A stretch of 64,000 bases of DNA from the NCBI GenBank assembly GCA_003988855.1, contig QYAI01000061.1:180242-244241 (forward strand). The letters run 5' to 3'. The notes below the pieces were generated by a model, which worked only from the letters and a program-made list of their open reading frames with translations, ran no database searches and was not told the origin of the DNA. How positions within the stretch are numbered: the stretch's first letter is position 1; every line of letters begins with the position of its first letter. Below, piece by piece: positions 33,892 through 45,317 of the stretch. The DNA is from Arachnopeziza araneosa (Eukaryota > Ascomycota > Leotiomycetes > Helotiales > Arachnopezizaceae). The position numbers were made by a program, and so were the translations under genes.

Positions 33892-35657
33892 GTTTTTACA
33901 GTCCAGAAAGGAAGGCGAAGCATTGGTTTCTCGCTTGCGGTCGTTCTAAGGCTTTTCAGATGGCGATGAGGCACGCGGAAAGCGTGGGAACGTGAGGGCT
34001 CGAGGGGACAAATCGAATTCACGAAAGGTTGTCAGAATACGATCATGTTGGAGGTGGCGTGTCCCATCTATTTAAGGATATGGTGACTTGGGTTGGAAGG
34101 AAGGAGGTGAGTGAGGCACGGCCAAGGGGAGAAGAGCAGGATGAAGAGAAGTGTCTTCGGACTGGGAAAGGTTCGGCCCGCGGAACGTCAGCCGAGCGGC
34201 GGGATGGGATAGTGGGCAGATTGTGTGCCTATGAGATCTCGATGCGTGGCTCTGATCACCGCAGAATAGGGGATCAATCACGTCCTGCACCGCCAATTTA
34301 GTGTCTGACGTGGAAGTCGCAACCCAAACCTGCCTGTCGAGCTGGAGACATGTACCTGCAGCATCAGCGGTGAATTGCTGTCATGCGGCGACTCCTTTTC
34401 AGCGCCAACGACGACACCTGCGCAGGCAGCTTGTTCCACATAGAACTTTGTTGAGGTTGGGCCTCTCTATCTTCACTGGGACAGCAAAATCTGATTCAGG
34501 ATGAACACGTCTAGGTCACGTGCGCCTAGTCTTGGGAGATAGGTTCAACTTGAAGAAGGGCGAGAATAAATACTTGGGTTCCCACGTACAATGGCTTGTA
34601 TCTTCATTAAAAGCGTTCGAATCTTGATTTCAAACATCTCCATCCTCGTTCCACACCTTGTCTCTTCACCACCTATACCATTATGTTTAGCAAACGCCCC
34701 GGGAACTACATCAATTTCTTTGATGACCTTGGAATCCTCTTTCTATGTAGAGTCAGCCTCCATCTCATACGCTCTCCTGTTATTTCCACAACTAATCTGT
34801 TGGTAGCCGATCCACTTTCTACACCGCGTCAATCTTGTCTACCTCTTTGATGACATCGGCCAACTCCTCATCATTCGTCCGATGGGGTACCTCTACCGCT
34901 TTGCTGAGTTTGTCCTTCAAGCTGACTAGAAATGGTAGAAAACTTGATTCGTCTTGGCCAGCCAGCCTCGAACGGTTAGTGACAAAATGAAATTCGCTAG
35001 GAACAAGATCTAGTGAAGAGCAGAATTCCTCGCATGGGAACTGCCCAGCTGCTTCCTCAGAGGCGTCTATCAGGGCCAGCAGATAGTTTGCCTAGCTGCG
35101 ACCCGTAGGAAAGCCCCGGCATGTATGGCTTGGAAGATAGGGCTGGGATCGTCGAAGAACCCTCTTAGGTCCTCCAGTCCACACAAGGTAGGGAATATGT
35201 ATGGTCGATGGCAGGGTATTGGACCTCGGTAATTAGAATCTAGCGGAAAGGAGGTCTCTCGTTGGGGATCCTATCCTCTTTCGTGATGTCTTCTGTCTTT
35301 TTCACTAGAATATCATGGGATACTGTAATGACAAGCTCAAATGACGATAGGCGGCTGCACTTAAATATATTCTTTCGGTACTTGCTTCGACCCCTGAGCG
35401 GCACTTGGCACTTGCACAAGGTCCCACCTGCACGCATCCCCACTCACAAGGCTAGGGCGCAGGAGAAAACTGGGGCTCTCGACTTATTTCTCCCCACAAT
35501 CCTGCTCCTCCATCTCTTCTTCCTCTTCTTCCTCTACTTTAAATCACCACCCTTGAACATGTGGCTGTCTTTGAAGAGAGACTACAATCTGCTAAGTTGT
35601 CCATTACCAATGCGACGATTGTCATAGTCAAAGACAGTTTCTCCGTTCCTTCCCGAA
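33892..35657. other. Intergenic, divergent promoters plus a gene remnant
   Basis: Upstream regions of the coiled-coil protein (minus) and the kinase (plus), about 1.8 kb. It contains a CACGTG near 34516 and the minus-strand remnant listed at 34817-35205. The last 200 bp are pyrimidine-rich and probably the kinase leader. Confidence 0.5.
34817..35205 (-). pseudogene. Frameshifted gene remnant of unknown family
   Basis: Two adjacent minus-strand frames read like protein: YIFPTLCGLEDLRGFFDD...QAIHAGAFLRVAA, then, one frame over, LLALIDASEEAAGQFP...DVIKEVDKIDAV and a stop. The switch occurs near 35090, where no intron-sized gap fits. There is no ATG upstream. This looks like the C-terminal part of a decayed gene. 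I do not recognise the family. Confidence 0.4.
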
Positions 35658-37746
35658 ATGTCATTGGATCAGAGGTCGATTCTTCAGGAGGACAAGGAGG
35701 CCAGGAAGGGGAGCGAGGTTGCAGCAGATGTGTTGCTCACCCTTGCCGATATCCATCACCCCCAGATATCAAACAAATTGAATGCTGTCGTCGTGGCGAT
35801 GAACGAAATTCCGCATCCGCCGCTCTTCCAAACCATCACCACAACGCCTCTTCATCTCCCTCCACCACCTCTTTCAGAGAAGACAGATGCACTTCCAGTC
35901 GAGGAAGAAAAGCTCCCCAAAACTCCGTTTCAGAAACGACCAATAGCATCTGCGAGTGGAGAAGGAAAAGACTCGAGTTTCAAACGAGCCGTTTCTGGAT
36001 TCTTCAGAAGATCGCATTCCCACAACTCGCACCTGGGAGCTATGACATCAATGACACGGGTCGCCGGACAGGCTTTGACTACCATAGACAGGTCGGATCC
36101 TAGGCTGAATAAGGACCAGACTCTGTTATTGTCGATACGAAGGCTATCCGCCACTAACTCACCTTACACCACAAGGTCGAATAGTCCCCCTTCTCCCGAG
36201 TCTTTAGCAGATAGTGGCCATAGGTCTCAACCTCAAATTGATGTTCCAGACTCTCCTGAGCTGGATAATTCTGCCAGAAGCCGAAAGATGAATCCCTCCT
36301 CAATTAGCTATGGGATCCGGAATACCTTTTCAAGACATAAGATCTCCTGCACTATATCCCATAGCAATAAAGACCTAGCACCCAACTCTCGTCACCATCA
36401 TGCAACGAGTGTAGGCTTAGAGTGTTCAGCGCCTGATTCAAATGGCCCTAAAGCGAGACTTCCCCCTCGACAGATTTGGGGAATGGCAGCTGATACCGGT
36501 ACCGGACTTAAGGCTCGTCGCATGAGCCTAAGTCTACCTGATGATTTCTTGGTCGACGTTGTAGAACTGTACACGGAGTACTCAGATCAAAGCAAACTAG
36601 TTGGCCGTCGTGGAAAGAGTGTAGGCAAGGGCGCAACTGCAAACGTTCGTCTGATGTTCAGGAGAGGTTGCCCTGGCGAGGCGTATGCTGTAAAGGAGTT
36701 TCGTGGCAAGTCAACCACTGAGCTAGAAAGCGACTACGAGCAGAAGGTTAAATCCGAGTTTTCGATCGCGAAAAGCCTCCATCATCCTAATGTTGTGGAG
36801 ACATTTCGACTTTGCACCCATAATGGACGTTGGAATCACGTGATGGAGTTCTGTGATCAAGGCGACCTTTTCAGCCTCGTAAGCCAGAAGTATCTTGCTA
36901 AGGAAGATCACCTTGTCGACCGCTTATGCTTATTCAAGCAGCTTATTCAGGGCTTGCTCTACCTTCACAACAATGGCATTGCCCATCGGGATATCAAGCT
37001 CGAAAATCTCTTAATCACTAAAGACAGCAAACTCAAAATCACAGATTTTGGTGTTTCTGAGGTTTTTGCTGGGGTACATCCAGGACTGAGATCTGCCGGA
37101 GGACAATGTGGGAAAGACATTAAGTCAGGTGAAATACGACTTTGTGCTCCAGGCATGTGTGGTAGCCCGCCCTATGTTGCTCCTGAAGTAATCGCCAAGC
37201 AGGGTAAGATTGGATCCAGGACCTCATTGTCTTTAAAATTAATAATATGTAGGAGAATATGATCCTCGTCCTTTGGATGTTTGGGGAGCTGCCATTGTAA
37301 TGCTCTGCATGTGCGCCAATGGCGTGCTTTGGCAAGAAGCTAAGGTTGGCAATTCGCCTCTGTATGATGACTTGATCCGTGGCTGGACGAACTGGAACAC
37401 CAAGCACATGGAAACGGGAGTCGGAATCACAGAGACAGATTATCCCTTTGTTACCTTTTTCGATAAGCATATTAACCCTCCCGCTCTTCGTCGGGTGCTC
37501 CTAACGATGTTAAATCCCGATCCCTCGAGACGATCTACGATGGCTATTGTCGCTAAGAATAGATGGGTAAAGAATATTGAATGCTGTCAAATTGACAGCT
37601 ACGATGAGTCGACAATCGTGATTGATATTTCGAGATCACGGACTTGTCTAAAAGGTCTGACAAAAGTGGTTCATCACAATCATCTGCCTCCGCCAAAACA
37701 TATGGGTCATAGTCTTGTACGGCTGCCAGGTAGTACAAATATGTGA
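35658..37746 (+). CDS. HAL4/SAT4-family serine/threonine protein kinase
   Basis: Two exons, 35658-37203 and 37253-37746, with a 49-bp intron (GTAAGA...TGTAG), give 679 aa. The N-terminal 300 residues are disordered and Ser/Pro-rich. The kinase domain has the glycine loop RRGKSVGKGATANVRLM, the Lys in YAVKEFRGK, HRDIKLEN, TDFGVSEVF and YVAPEV. The GKGATANVRLM loop and the Cys-rich CAPGMCGSPPYVAPE activation segment are typical of the fungal HAL4/HAL5/NPR1 group, which stabilises potassium and nutrient transporters at the plasma membrane. Assignment to SAT4/HAL4 within the group is inference. Confidence 0.88.
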
Positions 37747-38500
37747 CCTGAAACCTCTTTTTCACCACAGCCACAAGGCGAGCTACTCATGCTACAGACT
37801 TTTTCTTCTTCGTGAGATGCATAGTAAACTTAAGTCAAGCTAGGTCAAGAGGCGGACGCTTGATGCTACATTTCGTGTTTACAATGCTGTAAGATAGCTT
37901 CGTCTGTCTAGTTGAGATGACTACAAGGGTTACTTGATAAATAATTCTCATAGATCACAGAGTTCGCCAGTAGGCGCGGCTTTGTGAGTGCACACAGGGT
38001 TTGCAAAAGAAAGCTGGGTATAATATATTATACCTGAGTTTTACTTGTTTGTGGGAAAACTTGAATCTTTGACATAATTCTACGACTTGCAAATAAGTGG
38101 GGAATTACAAGGGCATAACTGTTGATAAAGTATAAGTTAGAAGACTATGGTAAAAAAAAGCAACCTCTTTTTAAGTCTATTTCGCATTGCCAAAGTTTCC
38201 TATAATCTGGAAACTTGATTTCCCCTACAACATAGAGAGAAATTAACACGGTAGAATTAAATACACATGGTTGATAGTCTGAACCCTAAATAATTGCATT
38301 TTCGGGGAAATGCGGACAGCGTGCTAGGTCAGGATAATTAAGTCTAGATTAGCAAGGAGTACCTTTTGATATTTTTCGTATAATTCCAGAGTCCAATATA
38401 CGAGATAATCTACTCTACATCATTTCTCGAGTCCCCTTCATTAGTTCACTTCAGCAGGTCAAATCCAACATGTAATACAAGTGAGTATTGCCGTTGTGTT
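37747..38500. other. Intergenic, convergent 3' flanks
   Basis: 3' flanks of the kinase and ZUO1; AT-rich. No gene seen. Confidence 0.5.
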
Positions 38501-39891
38501 CTAAGCTAAGTTTCGTGCCTCGCCCTGTTTGATCTTTCCAGCATCAAAAAGCCTCTTCACTTCACTTGCCCATACACTCTGAATCTCTGCTTGGAGCCTG
38601 AGCCCATTTAGCTTTCCAGCCAAAGCAGCTGTTTCGTCCGCATCTATCTTGCCCTGGACTAATTCGACATCATTCAAGACAGCATCAATAGTAGTAGCAG
38701 AAGCATCCCCTGTGCCAACGAAGTAATTCGCATCCTTGACGCTGCCTTTCAAAATGCGACGGTTCTTCTTGACGGCCGCTTTCGCAGCTTCCTTCGCCTT
38801 CTTGCCTTGTTCCTTTTCAACCTTAGCTTTCTCTTCCTTCTCTCTAGCTTCTAGCGTCTCCTTAGCTTTCTTTAAAGCCTCTTCTTCCTTGGCCTTCTTC
38901 TCGGCAGCTTCACGTTCATTCTTCTTTTTGTTCTTGTTCTCAGACGCGGCTTTGCGAAACTTCTTAATACGCTCATCTCCAGCCATGGCTTGGTCAACCA
39001 GCGAACGGAGACGAGCAACGTCCTCATTTTTCTTCTTCTTGCGGGCGTTATTATTCTTGCGCTCCACGTGACGTTTCTGATCGCGGTTCTCGTTGTCATC
39101 GGGAACATCTTCATCTTGATACTCAAAAGAACGCCAAGAATCAAAGTTATAGAAGAAATTGTAGAAGTTCTCCACCTCTTCTTGAATGCTGCTCTCATCG
39201 CCAAATTTAGGAACAGGTTGCTGTCGTGAAAAGCGGCCTTCGGCTTTGAAGACTGCTCCCCATAATTTATAATATTTCCCATCCTTGGCCTGCTTCTTGC
39301 TCGGGGGTTCGACATCAGCGTGCTCGTCAACGGAATCATATTGTCGACGCTTGATAGGATCAAGGAGGATTTCAGTCGCTCGCTGAATACATTTAAAGAA
39401 ACTGTCATCCTCATTGCTACCTGCTGCGGCTTTCTTATCCGGGTGATGACGAAGAACCTTCTTACGGTGGGCGCGCTTAATTTGCTCCTCAGTGGCCTTC
39501 CAGCGGTATTTTGACAAACCGAGGACAGCATAATGATCCTGAGTCTATGACCAAGTCAGTGATCTTCCGTCCACGAACCATGCAGCATCAAACATACCTT
39601 CCAGTCTTTGGCATCACGGGAGAGCATCATTGGGTCCTCGGGTTCGCTAATCTCGCCAGCATCATCATCCTCGACCTTTTTGACATTTTCTTGGGCTTGA
39701 ATACGATCATCTTCGGAAAAAGTGCGCTTGTGACGCGCACGCCGCGCATGAGCAAGAAAATGAGGGCCAACCGGTTCAATACTGCGAAGGGTAGTGGCGG
39801 ATATGCTTCCTACAGGCTTGAAATCTTTTTCACCAGACCAGCCATCCGAGAGGAAAGGCAGCGGAAGGCTGACTTGAGCGTGGGTAGCCAT
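38501..39891 (-). CDS. ZUO1: Zuotin, ribosome-associated J-protein
   Basis: Two exons, 39891-39598 and 39544-38501, with a 53-bp intron (GTATGT...CATAG), give 445 aa. The J domain begins after the splice (DHYAVLGLSKYRWKATEEQIK) and keeps the HPD motif in VLRHHPDKKAA. The zuotin homology domain follows (KLWGAVFKAEGRFS..PVP, FYNFFYNFDSWRSFEY). Then comes a long Lys/Arg/Glu-rich charged region that binds rRNA, and a C-terminal helical segment. Zuotin pairs with the atypical Hsp70 Ssz1 as the ribosome-associated complex at the exit tunnel. A tcacgtga site lies near 40085 upstream. Confidence 0.95.
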
Positions 39892-40692
39892 GAATACTAC
39901 TGCTCGTTGGTTGGCTCACCGTGACCTTCAAACGAGCAGACTGGCGCCGTGTTACCAATGCTGTGCATGCAATTTGGTGGATGCTGCTCTTTCTAAAAGT
40001 GGTGCTGAACCGTCTGAGAAAAGTTGAAGTGGGCTGGAAACAGAGGGAAAAAATACCCGGTTCGATTTCATGGGGGATAGTCAATCACGTGATGATAAGG
40101 GAAAATGGAAACTGAAGTGGAAAAGGAGATAACAGTCTAGTCTAATTTAAGGCAAGGCAAGACAAGACAACGTCAGTTGATTACTCGCTCTTCTTTTCCA
40201 GATTGGTGCAGCCACCTGTCCATCTGCTTCACACTCGTTCTCACACTGACGTTTTGATATTGGTATGTGATGTTTCTTGACTGATTTCAACAGTCAGTTG
40301 CTGGAGCTATTCGCTCCTTTTTGAATTATACTTATATCCTATTTTTAAAGTTCTTCATATCGGGATGTTGTTCTTTTCTACTGCCAGAGTGAGACTAGTA
40401 CTGAGGACGAAGGGCTCGGTTACTCTCTTTGAGAAAATTCTGCGTCTGTACATCAGTCTCCTTTATTGGCGATATGATTATTTTCCGCTTAAGCTCAAAA
40501 TATCTTGCGGGCAGGTGCAAATGTTGTTCGAAATGCTTCTTCTGTCAAGCGACTGACCCACTTGCAAGACATATCAAGGTTCATTCTTATGAAAATAAGC
40601 CGAGAACTGATTTCGTGGCTTCATCATGGACCGAGAGTTCTGAGAGCGGTGTTTGTGTTCAAGGCTAACCTTGAGATACTTCTAGTATACCG
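39892..40692. other. Divergent promoter region, ZUO1 / MZM1
   Basis: About 0.8 kb between ZUO1 (minus) and MZM1 (plus). Several open frames but no conserved protein. Confidence 0.5.
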
Positions 40693-41443
40693 ATGGCAGC
40701 CATAACTGCAATATGGGCCTATAGGCACCTTCTTCGCTCTTTAAAAATAGCTTTCCAAGGTAGGTGTATCATTTCACTTATTTTACGCCTGCTATTCTAT
40801 AAGTCGATCAGCCTTTTACAGAATTGCTTATGGATATTTCTGGCCGAATTCGCTTTCCTTGGTTTTCCCAATCAAATTTTGTCCTGTCATCACCAATTCG
40901 CGTACTTAATTATACCTCTGCGTGCGTCAAAACGAGTTCACCATGGCAGCCTTATCGATCCAGCTAAGTGCTAACATCAGTCTAAGGCGATATTCCCCTC
41001 CTTACGGCAGCTAAGAAGGAAGCCAGAACTGGCTTCCAGAAGAATGCTTCTCTCCAACCGAACGACCCGTCACTAGCTCCAGCGATAGCGCATGCAGAAG
41101 AAGTAGCGAAATTTCTTAAAGAGAATGTAGTGCAGGGGAAGAAGGTTGAAGGCGAAGATGATAAATTTAGTACGTTAGATTTTTTCTATTTACTCCAATA
41201 TCTTCCCTCAAGACTACCCTCGAAGTCTGCCCCCGCTTGGAACCAACGTTCTTTAATTTTGTAAGAGCAGGGATTTTCAATTATACGCACCTTAGAGGTA
41301 CAGAATTTAGAGGATGTGATTTCTAATCATTTAAAACAGAGCTGCGAATACACCAACATACTGAACGAGGGGATAATGATACAATAAAAGCGCCGGGGGG
41401 TGGAAAGCTTGTCATCGATGGGAAGAAATGCTCGGACTGTTAG
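40693..41443 (+). CDS. MZM1: Mitochondrial zinc maintenance protein 1 (LYR protein)
   Basis: Three exons, 40693-40759, 40987-41169 and 41340-41443, with unusually long introns (227 bp GTAGGT...CTAAG; 170 bp GTACGT...AACAG) for this window, give 117 aa. The start MAAITAIWAYRHLLRSLKIA carries the LYR-type signature (AYRHLLR). AIAHAEEVAKFLKENVVQG and KLRIHQHTERGDND are family blocks. MZM1/LYRM7 is a matrix chaperone that holds the Rieske iron-sulphur protein before its insertion into respiratory complex III. The C-terminal KKCSDC is an odd cysteine pair. The three exons sum to exactly 118 codons. Confidence 0.9.
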
Positions 41444-41739
41444 CCGCGATACAAATAATCCGTGGCTATCAAGCGTGGGTTATGTGCGAGAAAAATATAT
41501 CTTTTTTGAACTATGGCAGTAATGCTGTGGGAGTACTTCAAGGGGTATCCGGGTAGCGGCAAGCATATAAATCTGCTATTCCTTTGGTTTCAGGTGTCTA
41601 GAGATCAATGTTAGTTCAATACAACAGTCAAGATCAGTAGATTAGGATTTTGCCAGTTATATTTCAATTTCGAAGAAGCTATATCACTACAGTTTGTCCA
41701 GTCTCCAAAATTTCTTTCTTCCGTTTCTAAAGTCATTCC

Positions 41740-42910
41740 TTAATTACCCCCTAAACTGACATAATCCACATCATCAGCGCCTGAGGGAGGGGGAACGGCC
41801 ACAATACCCGCGAGATCATCTTTTGGAGGACCAGTGGTAGCTTGTATGGCTGAGCCACCTCGTCCAGCAGCTGAATTTAAGTTCGAGAACGCCTGCCTAC
41901 CCTCCCTACCGGCAGCCGTTCTCTGATCTTTATCCATCGTGCCTATAGGTTTTGGCTTTCCCCACTGTATCCTTAGAGGGCAGCCTGCGATTACTGCTCT
42001 TCCTTGCAAAGCCTCAGCTGCAGCTTCCGCACCCTCCCTCGTGAAATAGTTGATGAATGCGCAGTGTGACATATGTGAGCAGACTAATGATCGGAGTTTA
42101 CCGTATGGTGAGAAGAAATCTCTAATTTTATGCTCAGGTAAGTCATCTTCCACCCCGGTGATGAACAGCGACGTAATAGACTGGTCTGCAGGAGGTTGAA
42201 TATCTCGCGCGGTTGGAGGTAATTGCGCCGCACTCGGAAACGCCTTTCCTCCACTTCCCCGGCCTCTCCCAATTTGATTCAATGCCCCGCCCCTACTATC
42301 TCGTGTTCGTATCGGTCCTGGTCCCCTTATCGATACTGCGTTTAATGTCGAGCTTGGCTCTTCTCCCTCAGCGGGCCCGATTCTTCTTTGCTTCTTAAAG
42401 TAAGGTTCACTGTTCGCTAAACGCCGTAGAAGTTCCCGAGCCTTCTCGTCCGATTTTTCGTAAGCTTCCGTGCCGCCACGTCCGTCCTCAATTTCCTTTT
42501 CATGCTCTTGGGCGTAGTATTCTCTATTAACGGCACTTTGGGGGCCTGGTGCTACCATTTTGAGAGCTGCATCGCGGACCACGATAGGTAGACCGAAAGA
42601 AAGATCTAGCATACAACATTGACAGCAATTCTTAAGACGGGCGCAGGTCAGACAAATGTTCGTGTGTTTGCTTCGAGATGTCCGGTCTGCTTTCCAGCGA
42701 AACATTGTGAAGGGACGAGTACAGATCTTGCATTCGGCCCCTACAAGAAGTTAGGATTGAATCCAAGCCAGAAAATTGAAGCTACATACCTGCATCTTCC
42801 TTCAACATCTGTACGAAAGGGTTATCTGGGAGGCAATTTTCGCAAACTGAAGGGAAGTCGGTGGTCTCCCATCCTGATCGATTCAGGTCTTGTTTAATCT
42901 GGGGAGGCAT
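41740..42910 (-). CDS. SLT11: Pre-mRNA splicing factor SLT11/ECM2 (RBM22-like)
   Basis: Two exons, 42910-42790 and 42740-41740, with a 49-bp intron (GTATGT...TGTAG), give 373 aa. The N-terminal zinc-binding region has several CxxC pairs (SVCENCLPDN, AECKICTRPF, CLTCARLKNCCQCCMLD). An RRM follows (TSLFITGVEDDLPEHKIRDF, SHCAFINYFT). The C-terminus is Gly/Arg/Pro-rich. SLT11/ECM2 and human RBM22 contact U6 snRNA and the intron in the activated spliceosome. Length and domain order match fungal SLT11. Confidence 0.93.
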
Positions 42911-43335
42911 CTGGGATGGGAAGATGAGAGCAAGCTAGGACTGTGAGAAAATGCTTGGGTATATTCGTGTTCGTGTTGTGGTCTTGATAAGGTGGTTAAT
43001 TCGAGATGAGGGACGTTAGGCTGGCTCCTTAAACAAGGCTGAGGGGCAAAAGTTCTTTGGTCGAAATAATTATCAGGTAATCAAGAACTGAGATTACTGC
43101 CTCAGGAATGAGAGATAGCTTCAATCGTATTCGGTTTCGCTAACGCCAAGAAATGCAGCTACAGGGGTCTTGAATTCCCCTGAGTCGACTTATTGTTGAC
43201 CGGCATTATAAAATAATTTAACTTAAAAGGCAACAGACGACTGACAACAGTTCAACATTCACAACTTTTTAGATTCAAGCTAAACGTTGCATTCCCTCGT
43301 CTCATCGTTAATTCTTTTAGCAACCACACTCCACA
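42911..43335. other. Divergent promoter region, SLT11 / ERG6
   Basis: Shared upstream region of two divergent genes. No gene seen. Confidence 0.5.
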
Positions 43336-44630
43336 ATGGCCCCTGCAAAACTCGAAGTGGAGGATCACTCCAGAGATGCTGCTTTCAACAAGGCCATGCA
43401 CAAGGATTCCGCCAGTGCAGAAGGAGGCTTTCGAGCCTTGTTGAAGAAGGACAAGGCCGCTCAAAAGGCAGCTGTTGATGAATACTTCAAGCATTGGGAC
43501 AACAAGGCTGCGAAAGACGAAACCCTAGAAATTCGAGAGGTGTGACAAAGTCTTCTATTTCTCCTTTTCTACTGAGCTAATCACCTCTTCCTCTTAGGCG
43601 CGAAAAGCAGAATATGCAACACTTACCAGACAGTAAGCTCTGCATATCTCTGATCTGTCTCTATCACACTAAAATGCACAGTTACTACAACCTTGGTACA
43701 GATCTTTACGAGTATGGCTGGGGGCAATCTTTCCATTTCTGCAGATTCGCATACGGTGAACCCTTCTACCAAGCCATTGCTCGCCATGAACACTATCTTG
43801 CTGCAAAGATTGGTATCAAAGACGGAGACAAAGTCCTCGACGTTGGGTGTGGTGTTGGTGGGCCTGCCAGAGAGATTGCGAAGTTTACTGGCGCGCACAT
43901 CACCGGCTTGAACAACAATGACTACCAGATTGAGCGCGCTACACGATATGCTCAGAAAGAGGGTCTTGCGGACCAACTGAACTTTGTCAAGGGAGACTTC
44001 ATGGCAAGTTTATTCTAGCATACTCTCTGCCACACTTATCTCATATCGTAATAGCAAATGTCCTTTCCTGAAGCAAGCTTTGACGCTGTCTATGCAATCG
44101 AGGCCACTGTACATGCACCATCTCTTGAAGGTGTATATAGTCAGATCTTTCGCGTTTTGAAGCCTGGTGGCGTTTTTGGCGTCTACGAATGGCTCATGAC
44201 TGACAACTATGATAACGACAATCCTCACCACCGTGAAATTCGTCTTGGTATCGAAGAAGGTGATGGTATCTCCAACATGGTTAAGATCTCAGAAGGCCTC
44301 GCTGCCATCAAGGCCGCAGGCTTTGAACTAGAGCTTCATGAAGATCTAGCGAAACGACCAGATGCCACACCTTGGTATTATCCTCTAGCTGGTGACTACA
44401 GCATGATGGGTAGCATCTGGGATTTCCCCACGATCTTTCGAATGACAAAATTGGGGCGCGGCATGGCACACCGACTTGTTGGACTATTAGAGAAAATAGG
44501 CGTTGCACCAGGGGGCACACAGAAAACGGCCGATAGTTTAGCTAAGGCTGCAGATTGTCTGGTTGCTGGTGCCAAGGAAGATCTGTTTACTCCTATGTAC
44601 CTCATGGTTGCTAGAAAACCATTGAAGTAA
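43336..44630 (+). CDS. ERG6: Sterol 24-C-methyltransferase
   Basis: Four exons, 43336-43539, 43598-43632, 43682-44003 and 44055-44630, give 378 aa. The third intron (44004-44054) is of the GC-AG type (ATG|GCAAGT...AATAG); it is required to join GDFM to QMSFPE. YYNLGTDLYEYGWGQSFHF is the sterol-binding region I, VLDVGCGVGGPARE the SAM-binding motif, and YAIEATVHAP and VLKPGGVFGVYEW follow. The enzyme adds the C-24 methyl group of ergosterol at lipid droplets and the ER. Length and all motifs are normal for the family. Confidence 0.96.
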
Positions 44631-45317
44631 AGTTGTGGTACCTGAGTAAGCTGTGAGACAATATATTTTCCTTCATGTATAGTTTTTGTCACTTCTCAAA
44701 GATAGAGGATAGAGGGCATATAATAGTTAGCATAATAATACAGGAAGTTGAAAGAATTTAGACTAGACGTTGTTTTTGATGTACTACTTCTTAATTTTCT
44801 ATTTGGGATAGGGAAAGCCACTGACTGTATTAACTCTCTACGTTCATCTGAGGCGGTTTAATAATCTTGTGCTTACAAGACTTGTTGCTATATGGGGGGC
44901 GAAAGTCAAATAGATCATCGGCACTCTGTTTTACGATATGGAACTTGATTTCTAGGTGTTTCAAATTGCAACGCACCCAGGTAATTTACCCGGATAGTCT
45001 TCCTTGAACTATTTTCCACATCAACTCTTTCCTATTTATCCTTTCGTGATCAATCAGGCCGAGATTCAAAGTTACACAATTTGTCACGAGAGGTTGTTAA
45101 TATTATTCATTTGCAAAACAATACGTTTCTTGTACATCGTGTATTCCGCATCTATAGTTATCCACCCAATATATCCAGGCAGTTGAAGCCAGTAACCGTC
45201 TTTGTATCCCCTGAAAACGCCGTCAAAGATGCTTCATTTCATCCTGCAAACTCCACGCGATCGCTTGATGTTGAAATTCGCCATTCGTGGCCCCAGATCG
45301 ATATGAAGGTATTTACA
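44631..45317. other. Intergenic, convergent 3' flanks
   Basis: 3' flanks of ERG6 and GCV2. No gene seen. Confidence 0.5.

Noticed and set aside
38736..39071. Leu/Phe/Ser-rich plus-strand frame
   Set aside because: Antisense shadow of the Lys/Glu-rich region of ZUO1.
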